DNA of 62,092 nt, taken from an uncultured Erysipelotrichaceae bacterium (GTDB taxonomy: Bacteria; Bacillota_I; Bacilli_A; Erysipelotrichales; Erysipelotrichaceae). The DNA lies in contig CAKMJZ010000020.1 in NCBI GenBank assembly GCA_927435855.1, positions 1 to 62,092 on the forward strand. Reading direction: 5' to 3'. Of this stretch, positions 17,126-25,834 are shown in pieces. Every line of letters begins with the position of its first letter. Within the stretch, counting starts at the first letter, position 1. Both the position numbers and the translations under genes were made by a program. The notes under the pieces are model-generated. The model did not search any database, was not told the DNA's origin, and worked only from the letters and a program-made list of their open reading frames with translations.

Positions 17126-17158
17126 GGCACAGTCGTATCACCAAAATATGGCTGTGCC
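17126..17158 (+). terminator. Hairpin after the binding-protein gene
   Basis: ggcacag and ctgtgcc form a 7-bp stem with a large loop, followed by ATTTTACT. Transcription probably continues into the next gene; such a weak hairpin may help raise the level of the binding protein message. Confidence 0.5.
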
Positions 17159-17218
17159 ATTTTACTAATAAACACTAAACGAAAGGAGATTTCCTTTTTG
17201 AAAATTTAGGAAAGAACT

Positions 17219-18310
17219 ATGAGCAATATCAATTTAAGCAATATCCCTATAGTCTTAGAATTAAACCGTGTTGAACGCCTATACACAGGAGGGAAACTAT
17301 TGGACAACTGGCAAGGAATCAATCCTGCCACTGACAGTTCTCTTTCTGAAGAGTTTATAGTCTCAACAGTAGAATATAAAGGACCAGGCAAGCCAGAAAA
17401 TAAAGGCATTAGTCAAACAAAATTACCAGATGGTAGTTATATAGATCTGTTTTCGATAATAAATAGTGATCGAACTGCCTATTTAGGGCAAATGTATGCA
17501 GATATCACGAATCAGCAATCAGGAGTTTTATGTAGAGTAGGCGATAGTAATGTGCGTTTAGTCATTCAATGCCATCCTGACCAACAAAAGGCAAAACATT
17601 TTTTAGACTTTCAATCAGGAAAGACTGAAGCTTGGTATATAGCCGATACAAGAGAAATCGATGGGGTAAAACCTTATATTTATTGTGGATTTAAACAAGG
17701 TGTAACCAAAGAGTTATGGACCGAACTATTCAATAAGCAAGATATCCAAGGTATGCTTAATTGTATGCACCGACTAGAGGTAAAAATTGGAGAAGTATAT
17801 GTGATCGAAGCTGGAATGCCACATGCGATGGGAAGTGGATGTTTGTTTATAGAAGTTCACGAACCTTGTGACTACACGATTCGCGTTGAAAGAAATTATT
17901 CCACCAAAACATTGACAGATGAAGAGATGCACTATGGTTTAGGATTTGAAGCCATGTTGGATTTCTTTAACTATACAACTTATGATGAAAATGAAATCAT
18001 AAATAAGTGCAAATGCAAACCGAATACTATATATAAAAATGAAGATGCATCGGTTACAAGTTTTGTAACCTATAAACATACAGATCGTTTTATCGTTAAT
18101 AAACTTGAGGTAAAGAACAGATACTTATTTGAGAAGTATGACGGACATTACATTTTGATCACTCTCAAAAACGAAGCAAAACTATTATGTTCTGGTGAAG
18201 AGTTTATTGTGCCTCAAGGCCGTGGCATTTTTGTTCCGGCTAATGTAGAACCGCTTACAGTCGTAGGAAATTGCGAAATCATCGTTGCATATCCTTTCAA
18301 TACAGAGTAG
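17219..18310 (+). CDS. Class I mannose-6-phosphate-isomerase-like cupin protein
   Basis: A 363-residue zinc cupin of the PMI class I family. Metal ligands are in QCHPDQQ, the following TEAWY and the PHAMGSG stretch, with the family's TIRVERNYS region where PMI has its TYRVYDYDR. It is longer than the other copies in the window and is divergent in its N-terminal part (LYTGGKLLDNWQG). Family members interconvert aldose and ketose phosphates. It lies between the transporter and the RPE-like gene, so it may act on the island's sugar and not on mannose-6-phosphate. An AGGAAAG site precedes the start. Confidence 0.82.
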   Translation: MSNINLSNIPIVLELNRVERLYTGGKLLDNWQGINPATDSSLSEEFIVSTVEYKGPGKPENKGISQTKLPDGSYIDLFSIINSDRTAYLGQMYADITNQQSGVLCRVGDSNVRLVIQCHPDQQKAKHFLDFQSGKTEAWYIADTREIDGVKPYIYCGFKQGVTKELWTELFNKQDIQGMLNCMHRLEVKIGEVYVIEAGMPHAMGSGCLFIEVHEPCDYTIRVERNYSTKTLTDEEMHYGLGFEAMLDFFNYTTYDENEIINKCKCKPNTIYKNEDASVTSFVTYKHTDRFIVNKLEVKNRYLFEKYDGHYILITLKNEAKLLCSGEEFIVPQGRGIFVPANVEPLTVVGNCEIIVAYPFNTE

Positions 18311-18319
18311 GAGACAAAT

Positions 18320-18988
18320 ATGAAATATACGCCATCAATTGCCTGTGCAAATCAACTTAACTTAGAAAAAGACATTGAAGAAATAATCAGTACTGACATC
18401 CGCAATCTTCATGTTGATATTATGGATGGACATTACGTGCCAAATTTATGTTTAAGTCTAGATACTATCAAGCAAATTTCTCAACGATTCCCATCTATGA
18501 AACTAGATACTCACATTATGGTTACCAACCCTGATGATTATATCGATAGGCTTCAACAATGTGGAATTGAGTCTTTGGCTTTTCATGTAAATGCTACAAA
18601 CTTCTCCTACAGAACGATACAGAAAATCAAGAAACTTTCTATGCGAGCAGGAATTGTGCTAAATCCATCAGAACCAGTTTCGATTTTGTCAGAGATAATT
18701 GATGAAATCGATTATGTTTTGGTTATGAGTATTGAACCTGGATTTGCAGGACAGAAATTTATCGAGAAAACTTACGAAAAAATCAAAGAACTGGCAAAAA
18801 TTAAACAAGATAGACAATTAGCTTTTGAAATTTTTGTTGATGGGGGGATATCACCGCATATTGGCAAACTGTTAAAAGAGATTGGCGCAGACTATTTGAT
18901 ATTAGGTTACCCAGCAATATTTGATCAGCCGGATGGAATCCAGTCTTCGTTCAAGCGATTCAAAGATATTGTCGAAGGAGACAAGTGA
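18320..18988 (+). CDS. Ribulose-phosphate 3-epimerase family protein
   Basis: A 222-residue TIM barrel of the RPE family: LHVDIMDGHYVPNLCLS with metal-binding His and Asp, LDTHIMV, FHVNAT, SIEPGFAGQKFIE and VDGGISPHIG. The opening PSIACAN differs from the PSILSADF of pentose-pathway RPE, and GIVLNPSEPVSIL and FHVN are closer to D-allulose-6-phosphate 3-epimerase (AlsE). It inverts carbon 3 of a ketose phosphate. Its stop TGA shares one base with the next ATG. Either supplies xylulose-5-phosphate to the transketolase or acts on the island's own ketose. Confidence 0.88.
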   Translation: MKYTPSIACANQLNLEKDIEEIISTDIRNLHVDIMDGHYVPNLCLSLDTIKQISQRFPSMKLDTHIMVTNPDDYIDRLQQCGIESLAFHVNATNFSYRTIQKIKKLSMRAGIVLNPSEPVSILSEIIDEIDYVLVMSIEPGFAGQKFIEKTYEKIKELAKIKQDRQLAFEIFVDGGISPHIGKLLKEIGADYLILGYPAIFDQPDGIQSSFKRFKDIVEGDK

Positions 18989-19815
18989 TGAAAAAAATAT
19001 TTATTAATTTGAAGCGATTTGATATACCTCGTTCACTCGGGGGTATAAGTTTTTCAGATTCTATTTTGGATTACGGTAAAAATGTTGTTGACGGTCTTCG
19101 CACAAACTATTCAAAAAACCTCTCGGAGTTGGTCGTTTTCTTTCCTGAAGCACATCTTATAACTGCTACAAAAGCTAAGAAGGATGATGATATTATTGCG
19201 GTTGGGTGTCAAGGAGTTTTTCGAGAGGACGTAGTTTTTAAAGGAAACTTCGGTGCATTCACAACCAATCATACTGCGATCAGTATGAAAGCTATAGGAT
19301 GCCAATATGTTCTTATTGGTCATACAGAAGAACGAAAAGATAAAGCAGGTATACTTATGGCAGCAGGAGTTGAAGATATGGTTGCTGTTTCAAAAATTCT
19401 AAACTCCGAAGTCAAGTGTGCAATCAGTGCAGGACTAAAAATTTTGTTTTGTGTAGGAGAAACAATGGATGAAATGAAGAATCAAGAACAGGTAATCAGT
19501 GATCAACTTAGAGTCGGACTTGAAAACATTGACTTAAGCCAAGTCACAATTGCATATGAGCCAGTGTGGGCTATCGGACCAGGAAAAACTCCTCCCGATA
19601 GAGACTACATTCAGAAGACCGCACAACTTATCAAAAGTTATGTACCATGTGATGTCGTTTACGGAGGCGGGTTGAAATTAGAAAATTCAGAAATGTTGGC
19701 TTCTATCAATGAAATTGACGGTGGTTTGATTGGTTTAACCAGATTTACAGGTGACTTTGGCTTCTATCCCGATGAATGTATAGACATAATTAAGAAATAC
19801 ATAGGAGAGGAGTAA
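18988..19815 (+). CDS. Triose-phosphate-isomerase-like protein
   Basis: A 275-residue TIM-family enzyme. The active-site Asn and Lys are in INLKRFD (N7, K9), the His is in IGHTEER (H112), the Glu in AYEPVWAIGPGKTP (E171) and the phosphate loop in YGGGLKLEN. Canonical TIM has NWKMN and GHSERR, so it is divergent. TIM relatives that isomerise L-erythrulose-1-phosphate (LerI, EryH) occur in tetritol operons together with RpiB-like isomerases, as here. The organism should have a separate glycolytic tpiA elsewhere. Start chosen at the ATG overlapping the RPE-like stop (TGATG). Confidence 0.85.
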   Translation: MKKIFINLKRFDIPRSLGGISFSDSILDYGKNVVDGLRTNYSKNLSELVVFFPEAHLITATKAKKDDDIIAVGCQGVFREDVVFKGNFGAFTTNHTAISMKAIGCQYVLIGHTEERKDKAGILMAAGVEDMVAVSKILNSEVKCAISAGLKILFCVGETMDEMKNQEQVISDQLRVGLENIDLSQVTIAYEPVWAIGPGKTPPDRDYIQKTAQLIKSYVPCDVVYGGGLKLENSEMLASINEIDGGLIGLTRFTGDFGFYPDECIDIIKKYIGEE

Positions 19816-19818
19816 ATT

Positions 19819-21291
19819 ATGAAAGTAAATTTCGAGTACGGACATGGCACTATGTCTGCTGAATTGCCGGAGTATACCGATGTATTCATTCCAGGGCAAA
19901 CTGTTTCAGATCCACCTTTTCTAGAAGATGTGTTTACTGCTACAAAAGATTCAATTCTTAATCCCATAGGAATGGAACCGCTTAGCAAACTAGTAAAAAA
20001 AGGTTCAAAAGCAGTAGTTATCTTCCCGGATCGAGTAAAAGGTGGGGAGCAACCAACTGCGCATCGCAAGGTTTCCATACCAATTGTTCTCGAAGAACTT
20101 TATAAAGCAGGTGTGTTGAAGTCGGATGTATTATTGATTTGTTCAAACGGCCTTCACCGTCGTAGCACAAAGGAAGAATTACTGGCGGTTTTAGGGCAAG
20201 ATCTGTTTGATGATTTTTACTACAGTAACCAAATCATTAATCATGACAGTGAAGATTATGAACACTTAGTCGACTTAGGAAAAACTGCTCATGGTGATCC
20301 AGTCATTATGAATAAATATGTTTTTGATGCAGATATCGCGATATTGATTGGTCATACACAAGGGAATCCCTATGGAGGATACTCAGGAGGCTATAAACAC
20401 GCTGCCACAGGTATTACTCATTGGCGAAGCATTGCATCACACCATGTCCCAGATGTAATGCATAGGAAGGATTTTACTCCTGTAAGTACAAACAGTCTGA
20501 TGAGATCGAAGTTTGATGAAATCGCTATGCACATGGAAGAGAAAATGGGTAAGAAATTCTTTTGCTGCGATGCGGTGTTAGACACCAAAGCTCGTCAAAT
20601 TGCCGTATTTTCGGGTTATGCTAAAGAAATGCAATCTGTCTCATGGGAAGTAGCTGACAAACGGACGTATGTACATTGGGCAGAGAAAAAATATGATGTG
20701 TTATTGTTTGGTATGCCTCTGGCGTTTCATTATGGCGATGGAATGGGAACAAATCCGATCATGCTGATGCAAGCAATATCGGCACAGGTTATCCGACACA
20801 AAAGAGTATTAAGCGACAAATGTGTCATTATTTGCTCATCAATATGTAATGGTTATTTTCATGATGAGTTGTGGCCGTATACACGCAAAATGTATGAAGT
20901 GTTTCAAAAAGATTACATGAACACTTTACCTGATATGCATAGATATGGAGAGTACTTTGCAACCAACGAAGAATACATACGCCAATATCGCTTTTCAAAT
21001 GCGTTTCATCCTTTCCATGGATTTTCCATGATAAGTTGCGGACATTTAGCTGAAAAGCACACGGCAGCCATTTATATTGTTGGAGCTCAAGAACCCGGCA
21101 TTGCTAGACAAATGGGACTGAAGACAAGGGTGTCTTTTGAAGAGGCATTGAAAGATGCAATGGAGAAATACGTTGGCGATAAACCCAATATTCTAGCATT
21201 ACCTTTGGCATTCAAATCTGCTTCAGTTCATTTATGTATGAAAGATGAAACACTGACAGGAAACCTTGATTGCTCACACGGATGCGGATGA
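19819..21291 (+). CDS. LarA-like nickel-pincer hydroxyacid racemase/epimerase family protein
   Basis: A 490-residue protein of the LarA (DUF2088) family. It has VIFPDR (R72), NGLHRRST (H113) and GGYSGGYKHAATG with the Lys at 193 that in LarA carries the nickel-pincer cofactor, and SHH near 208. In LarA a second catalytic His precedes that Lys by ten residues; here the position is Asn (N183) and a His sits four residues earlier (H179). It is longer than LarA (about 425 residues). Family members racemise lactate, malate or sugar acids. The cofactor genes larB, larC and larE are not in the window. The substrate is probably a sugar acid from the island's route. Confidence 0.8.
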   Translation: MKVNFEYGHGTMSAELPEYTDVFIPGQTVSDPPFLEDVFTATKDSILNPIGMEPLSKLVKKGSKAVVIFPDRVKGGEQPTAHRKVSIPIVLEELYKAGVLKSDVLLICSNGLHRRSTKEELLAVLGQDLFDDFYYSNQIINHDSEDYEHLVDLGKTAHGDPVIMNKYVFDADIAILIGHTQGNPYGGYSGGYKHAATGITHWRSIASHHVPDVMHRKDFTPVSTNSLMRSKFDEIAMHMEEKMGKKFFCCDAVLDTKARQIAVFSGYAKEMQSVSWEVADKRTYVHWAEKKYDVLLFGMPLAFHYGDGMGTNPIMLMQAISAQVIRHKRVLSDKCVIICSSICNGYFHDELWPYTRKMYEVFQKDYMNTLPDMHRYGEYFATNEEYIRQYRFSNAFHPFHGFSMISCGHLAEKHTAAIYIVGAQEPGIARQMGLKTRVSFEEALKDAMEKYVGDKPNILALPLAFKSASVHLCMKDETLTGNLDCSHGCG

Positions 21292-21301
21292 TCAACTGAG
21301 C

Positions 21302-22021
21302 ATGGAAATTTATATCATGATTGCAGCAGCTGCCATTGGTGGTTTTCTACAGTCAAGTACTGGTTTTGGATATTCTTTGGTTTGTATGACAATTTACTCA
21401 TATTTCTTACCAATCAAAGAAGCAATCGTACTTCAAGCATTTGTTGCCATGTTTACAATTGCTTATTACACATTCCTTCAGTTCAAACACATAAACTTCA
21501 AACTATTCGTTATTCCTGCACTTTTTTCGATAATAACAACCTATATCGGAACCGAATTAGTATATATAGGCAGTGAAGAAGTTCTTAAAAAAGTATTGGG
21601 TATTACGTTTATATTACTAACCATTGCTTCGATTACTATATTTAAGAAAATTAAGATTTCAAAAGGAATCGGAGGTATGTTTGTTGCTGGTTCTGTAAGT
21701 GGGCTTATTGGCGGTTTGACAAACCTCTCTGGGCCACCCATGGTCATCTATTACCTTCAAGTCACTACAGACAAAAATGAATATAACGGTACAATTCAAG
21801 CATTTTTTCTTGTTAGTACAGTATTTAAAACGATAATAAATCTTTCCAACGGATTAATAACATCTCAAGTTCTATCCATGACGCCATTACTGTTAGCAGG
21901 AACCGCCGTTGGATCCTATTTTGGAATTAAGTTATTTAGAAATATGAACATGGAAATGATTAAAGTCCTTGTCAATTCACTGATGATTCTTGTCGGTCTA
22001 TACTACACTTTCATTGCTTAG
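21302..22021 (+). CDS. TauE/SafE-type membrane permease
   Basis: A 239-residue TSUP-family protein with seven or eight membrane helices. The two signature repeats are IGGFLQSSTGFGYSLV near the start and SGLIGGLTNLSGPPMVIYYL past the middle. Such permeases export or import small organic anions such as sulfonates, sulfite or organic acids. It begins 10 bases after the LarA-like gene with a weak ribosome binding site, so it may be coupled to it. Its place beside an acid epimerase suggests a product or substrate anion. Confidence 0.85.
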   Translation: MEIYIMIAAAAIGGFLQSSTGFGYSLVCMTIYSYFLPIKEAIVLQAFVAMFTIAYYTFLQFKHINFKLFVIPALFSIITTYIGTELVYIGSEEVLKKVLGITFILLTIASITIFKKIKISKGIGGMFVAGSVSGLIGGLTNLSGPPMVIYYLQVTTDKNEYNGTIQAFFLVSTVFKTIINLSNGLITSQVLSMTPLLLAGTAVGSYFGIKLFRNMNMEMIKVLVNSLMILVGLYYTFIA

Positions 22022-22100
22022 TGTGCCTAGTGATATAGCTTTAGTTGTTTCATATGTTTAAGAGAATAAAGCGAATCTGCTTTTTCTAGAAAGGGATAAA

Positions 22101-22946
22101 ATGACACAGAATCTAAAATTATTTTCTGCAGAGATTAGACTTGCTACATGCAAAATGTTATTACACAGAGGATTTGGTCATTTAGGAGGATCATTGTCAA
22201 TAGTAGAGACTTTATCTGTTCTTTTCGGTGAGGTAATGAATGTAAGACCGACAGAACCAAGCTGGCGGGATAGAGATTTTTTTGTTTTGTCCAAAGGTCA
22301 TGCAGCGCCGGCTTACTATAGTACCTTAGCATTAAAAGGTTATTTTCCTATGGAAATGTTAGATACGCTTAATGACAATGGAACAAACCTCCCGTCTCAT
22401 CCAGATCGCTTAAAAGTGCCCGGAGTAGACACGACAACGGGTTCATTAGGACAAGGCATTTCTATGGCCGTTGGAATAGCCAAGTCCTTTAAAATCAGTA
22501 AGAAAGACAACCGAGTTTTCTGCATCGTTGGGGATGGAGAGTGTAATGAAGGTCAAGTTTGGGAAGCCTTTCAGTTTGCTGCCCATAGTAAACTCAATAA
22601 TCTAATAATTTTTATTGATGAAAACTTGAAGCAACTCGATGGATTTACTACTGAAATATTGAATCCGTTTGACCTAAAAGAAAAAGCAGCCGCATTCGGC
22701 TTGTATGCAGTTCGAGCAGATGGATCAAATGAAAAAGAAATATTAGATGCTATTAATGAATGCAAAGAAAAAGATACAACCGGTTGCATAATCCTAAGTA
22801 CTGTTAAGGGGCAAGGCATCAAATATTTCGAGGACATGATGAGTAATCATCATGTAAAACTCATCGGTGAAAGTATAAATGAGATGACTAAAGCAATTGA
22901 AGAGCTCGAGGCTAAAATAGAGCTAATGAAAGGAAAATCTCAATGA
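22101..22946 (+). CDS. Transketolase, N-terminal (thiamine diphosphate-binding) subunit
   Basis: A 281-residue subunit equal to the first half of transketolase: LSKGHAAPAYYSTLA, SLGQGISMAVGIA and the ThDP/Mg2+ motif GDGECNEGQVWEAF...NLIIFIDEN. It pairs with the next gene, which it overlaps by ATGA. It moves two-carbon units between sugar phosphates. Split transketolases occur in archaea, Firmicutes and in special sugar routes (apulose-4-phosphate, sulfofructose). The pair sits inside the sugar operon, so it is likely specialised. Confidence 0.92.
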   Translation: MTQNLKLFSAEIRLATCKMLLHRGFGHLGGSLSIVETLSVLFGEVMNVRPTEPSWRDRDFFVLSKGHAAPAYYSTLALKGYFPMEMLDTLNDNGTNLPSHPDRLKVPGVDTTTGSLGQGISMAVGIAKSFKISKKDNRVFCIVGDGECNEGQVWEAFQFAAHSKLNNLIIFIDENLKQLDGFTTEILNPFDLKEKAAAFGLYAVRADGSNEKEILDAINECKEKDTTGCIILSTVKGQGIKYFEDMMSNHHVKLIGESINEMTKAIEELEAKIELMKGKSQ

Positions 22947-23911
22947 ACATCGTAAGAACAATAGAGCAAAGAAATATTGAGATGAGCAAAGTTTATCAGG
23001 ACACAATGTTAGAGTTGCTTGAAACAAATGGAGAGGTTGTCATATGTGATGCCGATCTAGTTGGAGCGATAGGCATGACAAGTGTATATAATAAGCACAA
23101 AGACAGATGTATAAATATGGGTATATGTGAGGCGAATATGATGAGTGCTGCTGCAGGTATGTCACTAACGGGAAAGATACCATTTGTTCACTCCCTAGCA
23201 CCGTTTGCTGTTCGTCGACTATTTGATCAACTATACTTATCCGGTGCTTATCAAAAAGCAAATGTAAGGGTGTTCGGTTCTGATCCTGGTTTTTGGGCAT
23301 CCTATAATGGTGGTACGCACACATCTGTAGAAGATTTAGCCTTAACTCGTGTCATACCTAATGTTACAGTTCTAGCTCCAGCCGATGCGGTTCAATTCCA
23401 GTGGATACTTAGAGAAATAGCAGGCAAATATGGAATGTTCTATGTACGTGCTGCTAGACACAGAAAGCTTCTAGATCTTTATGCCCCAGGCAGCACATTT
23501 GAAATTGGTAAAGGAGTTGTATTGTGTGAAGGTAAGGATGTTGTGATATTTGCAATCGGAGAGATGATTAAGGAAGCTTTGGATGCAAAAGAGATATTAG
23601 AGAAAAGTTCGCTTTCGGTAACTGTAGTTGATATGTTTACAATCAAACCATTAGACAAAGAACTGGTAAGAAAGGTTATTCAAGGGAAAAAAGTTGTGGT
23701 GACCGCTGAGAATCACTCAATTATCGGAGGATTGGGATCTGCTGTTGCAGAAGTTATGGCTGAAAATGGTTCGCCAGCACTTCTTTCAAGAGTAGGTATT
23801 CAAGACCATTTTGGTGAAGTCGGGACTCCAGAATATTTACAAGCCAAATTTAAACTAAAAGCAGTTGATATAGTAAATGCAGTAATAGCACAGATGGAGA
23901 GAAAAGTATGA
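22943..23911 (+). CDS. Transketolase, C-terminal subunit
   Basis: A 322-residue subunit equal to the pyrimidine-binding and C-terminal domains of transketolase. The activating Glu lies in NMGICEANMMSAAAGMS; HTSVEDLALTRVIPN and VVTAENHSIIGGLGSAVAE are typical. It overlaps the N-terminal subunit gene and the next gene by ATGA each, so the subunits are made in step. The heterodimer would convert the island's phosphorylated product together with a donor ketose into glyceraldehyde-3-phosphate and a larger sugar phosphate. Confidence 0.92.
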   Translation: MNIVRTIEQRNIEMSKVYQDTMLELLETNGEVVICDADLVGAIGMTSVYNKHKDRCINMGICEANMMSAAAGMSLTGKIPFVHSLAPFAVRRLFDQLYLSGAYQKANVRVFGSDPGFWASYNGGTHTSVEDLALTRVIPNVTVLAPADAVQFQWILREIAGKYGMFYVRAARHRKLLDLYAPGSTFEIGKGVVLCEGKDVVIFAIGEMIKEALDAKEILEKSSLSVTVVDMFTIKPLDKELVRKVIQGKKVVVTAENHSIIGGLGSAVAEVMAENGSPALLSRVGIQDHFGEVGTPEYLQAKFKLKAVDIVNAVIAQMERKV

Positions 23912-25020
23912 AACTAAAATTTGGACTCGTCGGTGGTGGAGGAATTTCACATAATCACATCCTCGCAGCTACTTTTGGGAATCTTGCTGAACTTACTTCG
24001 GGATGTTTTTCAAGAAACGAGGAAAAAAACAACAATTTTGCTTCTCAATACAATCTTGATTTTGAACGAATTTACGTAGATTATCAAACTATGGCTGAAA
24101 ATGAATCGATTCGAGAAGATAAGATTGATTTCGTAATCGTTTGTACACCCAATGTAAGCCACTATGAGATCTGTAAAGCATTTCTATCTAAGGGAATTGC
24201 TGTTGTATGTGATAAACCGCTAACTACCTCAGTAGAACAAGCGGAAGAATTAGTGATACTCGCAAACGCAAATTCGTTAACCTGTGCAACAACGTACACG
24301 TTTGGCGGTTTTCCTTATCTGCACCTTGCTAGAGAGTTGTATCTATCGAACGAAATCGGAAAAGCCTATTATATTACAGTGAAATATTTCAGAGGCGCGA
24401 GATTAGCCGAAATATTTGCTGACGATATTAAGACTTGGCGTTTCACAAGAGCTGTCAGTGGGCAAGCCGGAGCAATTGGTGACTTGGGTTCACACCTTGA
24501 ATATATATCACGTTTATTGCTTGACAGTGATTTAAAAAGACTTCTTGCCAATCTGATTAACAAACCAGGCAAAGTTGAACTCGACACTACGGGTACTGTT
24601 TTACTGGAATTTGAGAATGGCGTCAACGGGGTTTTGACTGTTGCTCAAGCAGCATGTGGACATGACAATGACATAGAAGTCGAAATTCTAGGTGAAAAAG
24701 GCACGATTTTTTGGAGCATGAAAAACTTTAGTGAAGTTAAAATTGATTATCTAGATGGGAAAACGGTGATTCACCGTGATCCAGGTGTAAAAAATGCTTC
24801 TGTAAGGCAATTTGACCATCGTAAACCATTACTAGTGAATCCACCAGTCATGGGATTTATTAACATCTACACTGGCTTTTTAAAAAAATTGATTGATGAA
24901 AAGAAAGGGCTAGACAGTAATCAATATTTCCCAACATTGGAAGATGGACTAAAAGGTGTGAAGTTTATAGAATCATGTGTTGAAAGTCATATCAAGAGTA
25001 ACATTTGGATTAACTTGTAG
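23908..25020 (+). CDS. Gfo/Idh/MocA-family oxidoreductase
   Basis: A 370-residue NAD(P)-dependent sugar dehydrogenase family protein. It opens with the Rossmann loop KFGLVGGGGISHNH and has VVCDKPLTT (the EKP-like motif with the catalytic Lys) and DLGSHLEYISRLL with a His of the catalytic region. Members oxidise cyclitols, glucose derivatives or sugar acids. It overlaps the transketolase subunit by ATGA and ends the operon. In a tetritol-like route it could serve as the missing dehydrogenase, but that is a guess. Confidence 0.88.
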   Translation: MKLKFGLVGGGGISHNHILAATFGNLAELTSGCFSRNEEKNNNFASQYNLDFERIYVDYQTMAENESIREDKIDFVIVCTPNVSHYEICKAFLSKGIAVVCDKPLTTSVEQAEELVILANANSLTCATTYTFGGFPYLHLARELYLSNEIGKAYYITVKYFRGARLAEIFADDIKTWRFTRAVSGQAGAIGDLGSHLEYISRLLLDSDLKRLLANLINKPGKVELDTTGTVLLEFENGVNGVLTVAQAACGHDNDIEVEILGEKGTIFWSMKNFSEVKIDYLDGKTVIHRDPGVKNASVRQFDHRKPLLVNPPVMGFINIYTGFLKKLIDEKKGLDSNQYFPTLEDGLKGVKFIESCVESHIKSNIWINL

Positions 25021-25044
25021 AAGTATAATAAAAGTTGTTTCTAT

Positions 25045-25167
25045 ATGAATTTTTACTCTGGATATTCTCAAAGTCAAAATTTCTTCAGATCAGATATTTT
25101 CTATAATGAAAACTATTCTAATCAACAATCTGATCTTACTAGTTCACGTCTCATGGAAAATTCGTAA
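25045..25167 (+). CDS. Possible 40-residue protein
   Basis: An ATG at 25045 opens a 40-codon frame reading MNFYSGYSQSQNFF... with no Lys and many Ser, Asn, Gln, Tyr and Phe, ending in TAA just before a terminator. No good ribosome binding site precedes it (the nearest purines are in aataaaag). It could be a real small polar, aromatic protein or chance. No family is recognised. Confidence 0.2.
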   Translation: MNFYSGYSQSQNFFRSDIFYNENYSNQQSDLTSSRLMENS

Positions 25168-25177
25168 TCTCATATTA

Positions 25178-25204
25178 AAAAATGACGGGGATCCCGTCAT
25201 TTTT
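25178..25204. terminator. Bidirectional terminator at the end of the sugar operon
   Basis: Arms aaaaatgacggg and cccgtcattttt (12 bp) with T-runs on both strands lie between the Gfo/Idh operon and the converging zinc-ribbon gene. Confidence 0.9.
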
Positions 25205-25223
25205 AGTGTTGTCTGACTTCTAA

Positions 25224-25676
25224 CTATATTTTTGCTCCGCATTTCTTACAGTATGAAGCATCTTCATCATTAAGTTCACCACAACTTCGACAGCGCACTT
25301 TGATTACTTCTTTAGTTGTGGATAAGTGCTCTTTAAGTTCTGCTGCTTCCAAAGCATCGCTTAACATACCACCGGCCTGACGAGAGAACGGTTTGAGATC
25401 CTCACGAGCTTGATCAGGATCTAGAACCATTCCTGAACCAGCCTTACCATGAGCACCGACATTAGATATTAATGTTCCGATAAAAAGCATGATAAAGCCA
25501 ATGATGCCAGGGCCCATCGGATTAGAATTACCAAATTCCCATGGATCAAAAAAAGCAAAGATCACAAATGTTGACAGAAATAGGACAAGGCCTACACCCA
25601 TCAAAGCTCTACCTAAGTAAAAAAGTGTTTTACGTTCGCTAGAAATCTTATTCTGAGATTGATTTTTTTCGTTCAT
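25224..25676 (-). CDS. Membrane protein with C-terminal zinc ribbon
   Basis: A 150-residue protein with two membrane helices (ALMGVGLVLFLSTFVIFAFF and GIIGFIMLFIGTLISNVGA), a helical linker, and a C-terminal zinc ribbon CRSCGELNDEDASYCKKCG with four Cys. The architecture is common in Gram-positive bacteria without an assigned job. The start at the ATG after GGGGGT is preferred over an upstream TTG. It stands alone. Confidence 0.75.
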   Translation of the reverse strand: MNEKNQSQNKISSERKTLFYLGRALMGVGLVLFLSTFVIFAFFDPWEFGNSNPMGPGIIGFIMLFIGTLISNVGAHGKAGSGMVLDPDQAREDLKPFSRQAGGMLSDALEAAELKEHLSTTKEVIKVRCRSCGELNDEDASYCKKCGAKI

Positions 25677-25834
25677 ATGTACCCCCAAGTTATTGATTAT
25701 ATTCTAACATATAAACAGTTTTGTGGAAAATTAAAGATAAAAACTTCCTTGGGAATAGCACATTTCACGTAACCGTCATGCAGAGCCTAAATAAAGTGCT
25801 ATACTGAAAGTAACCAGAACCGTGGAGGAATGCA

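Noticed and set aside
10869-25020. Sulfoquinovose transketolase pathway as a firm call
   Set aside because: No sulfoquinovosidase or sulfonate enzyme is visible and a sugar kinase is present; kept only as an alternative to test.
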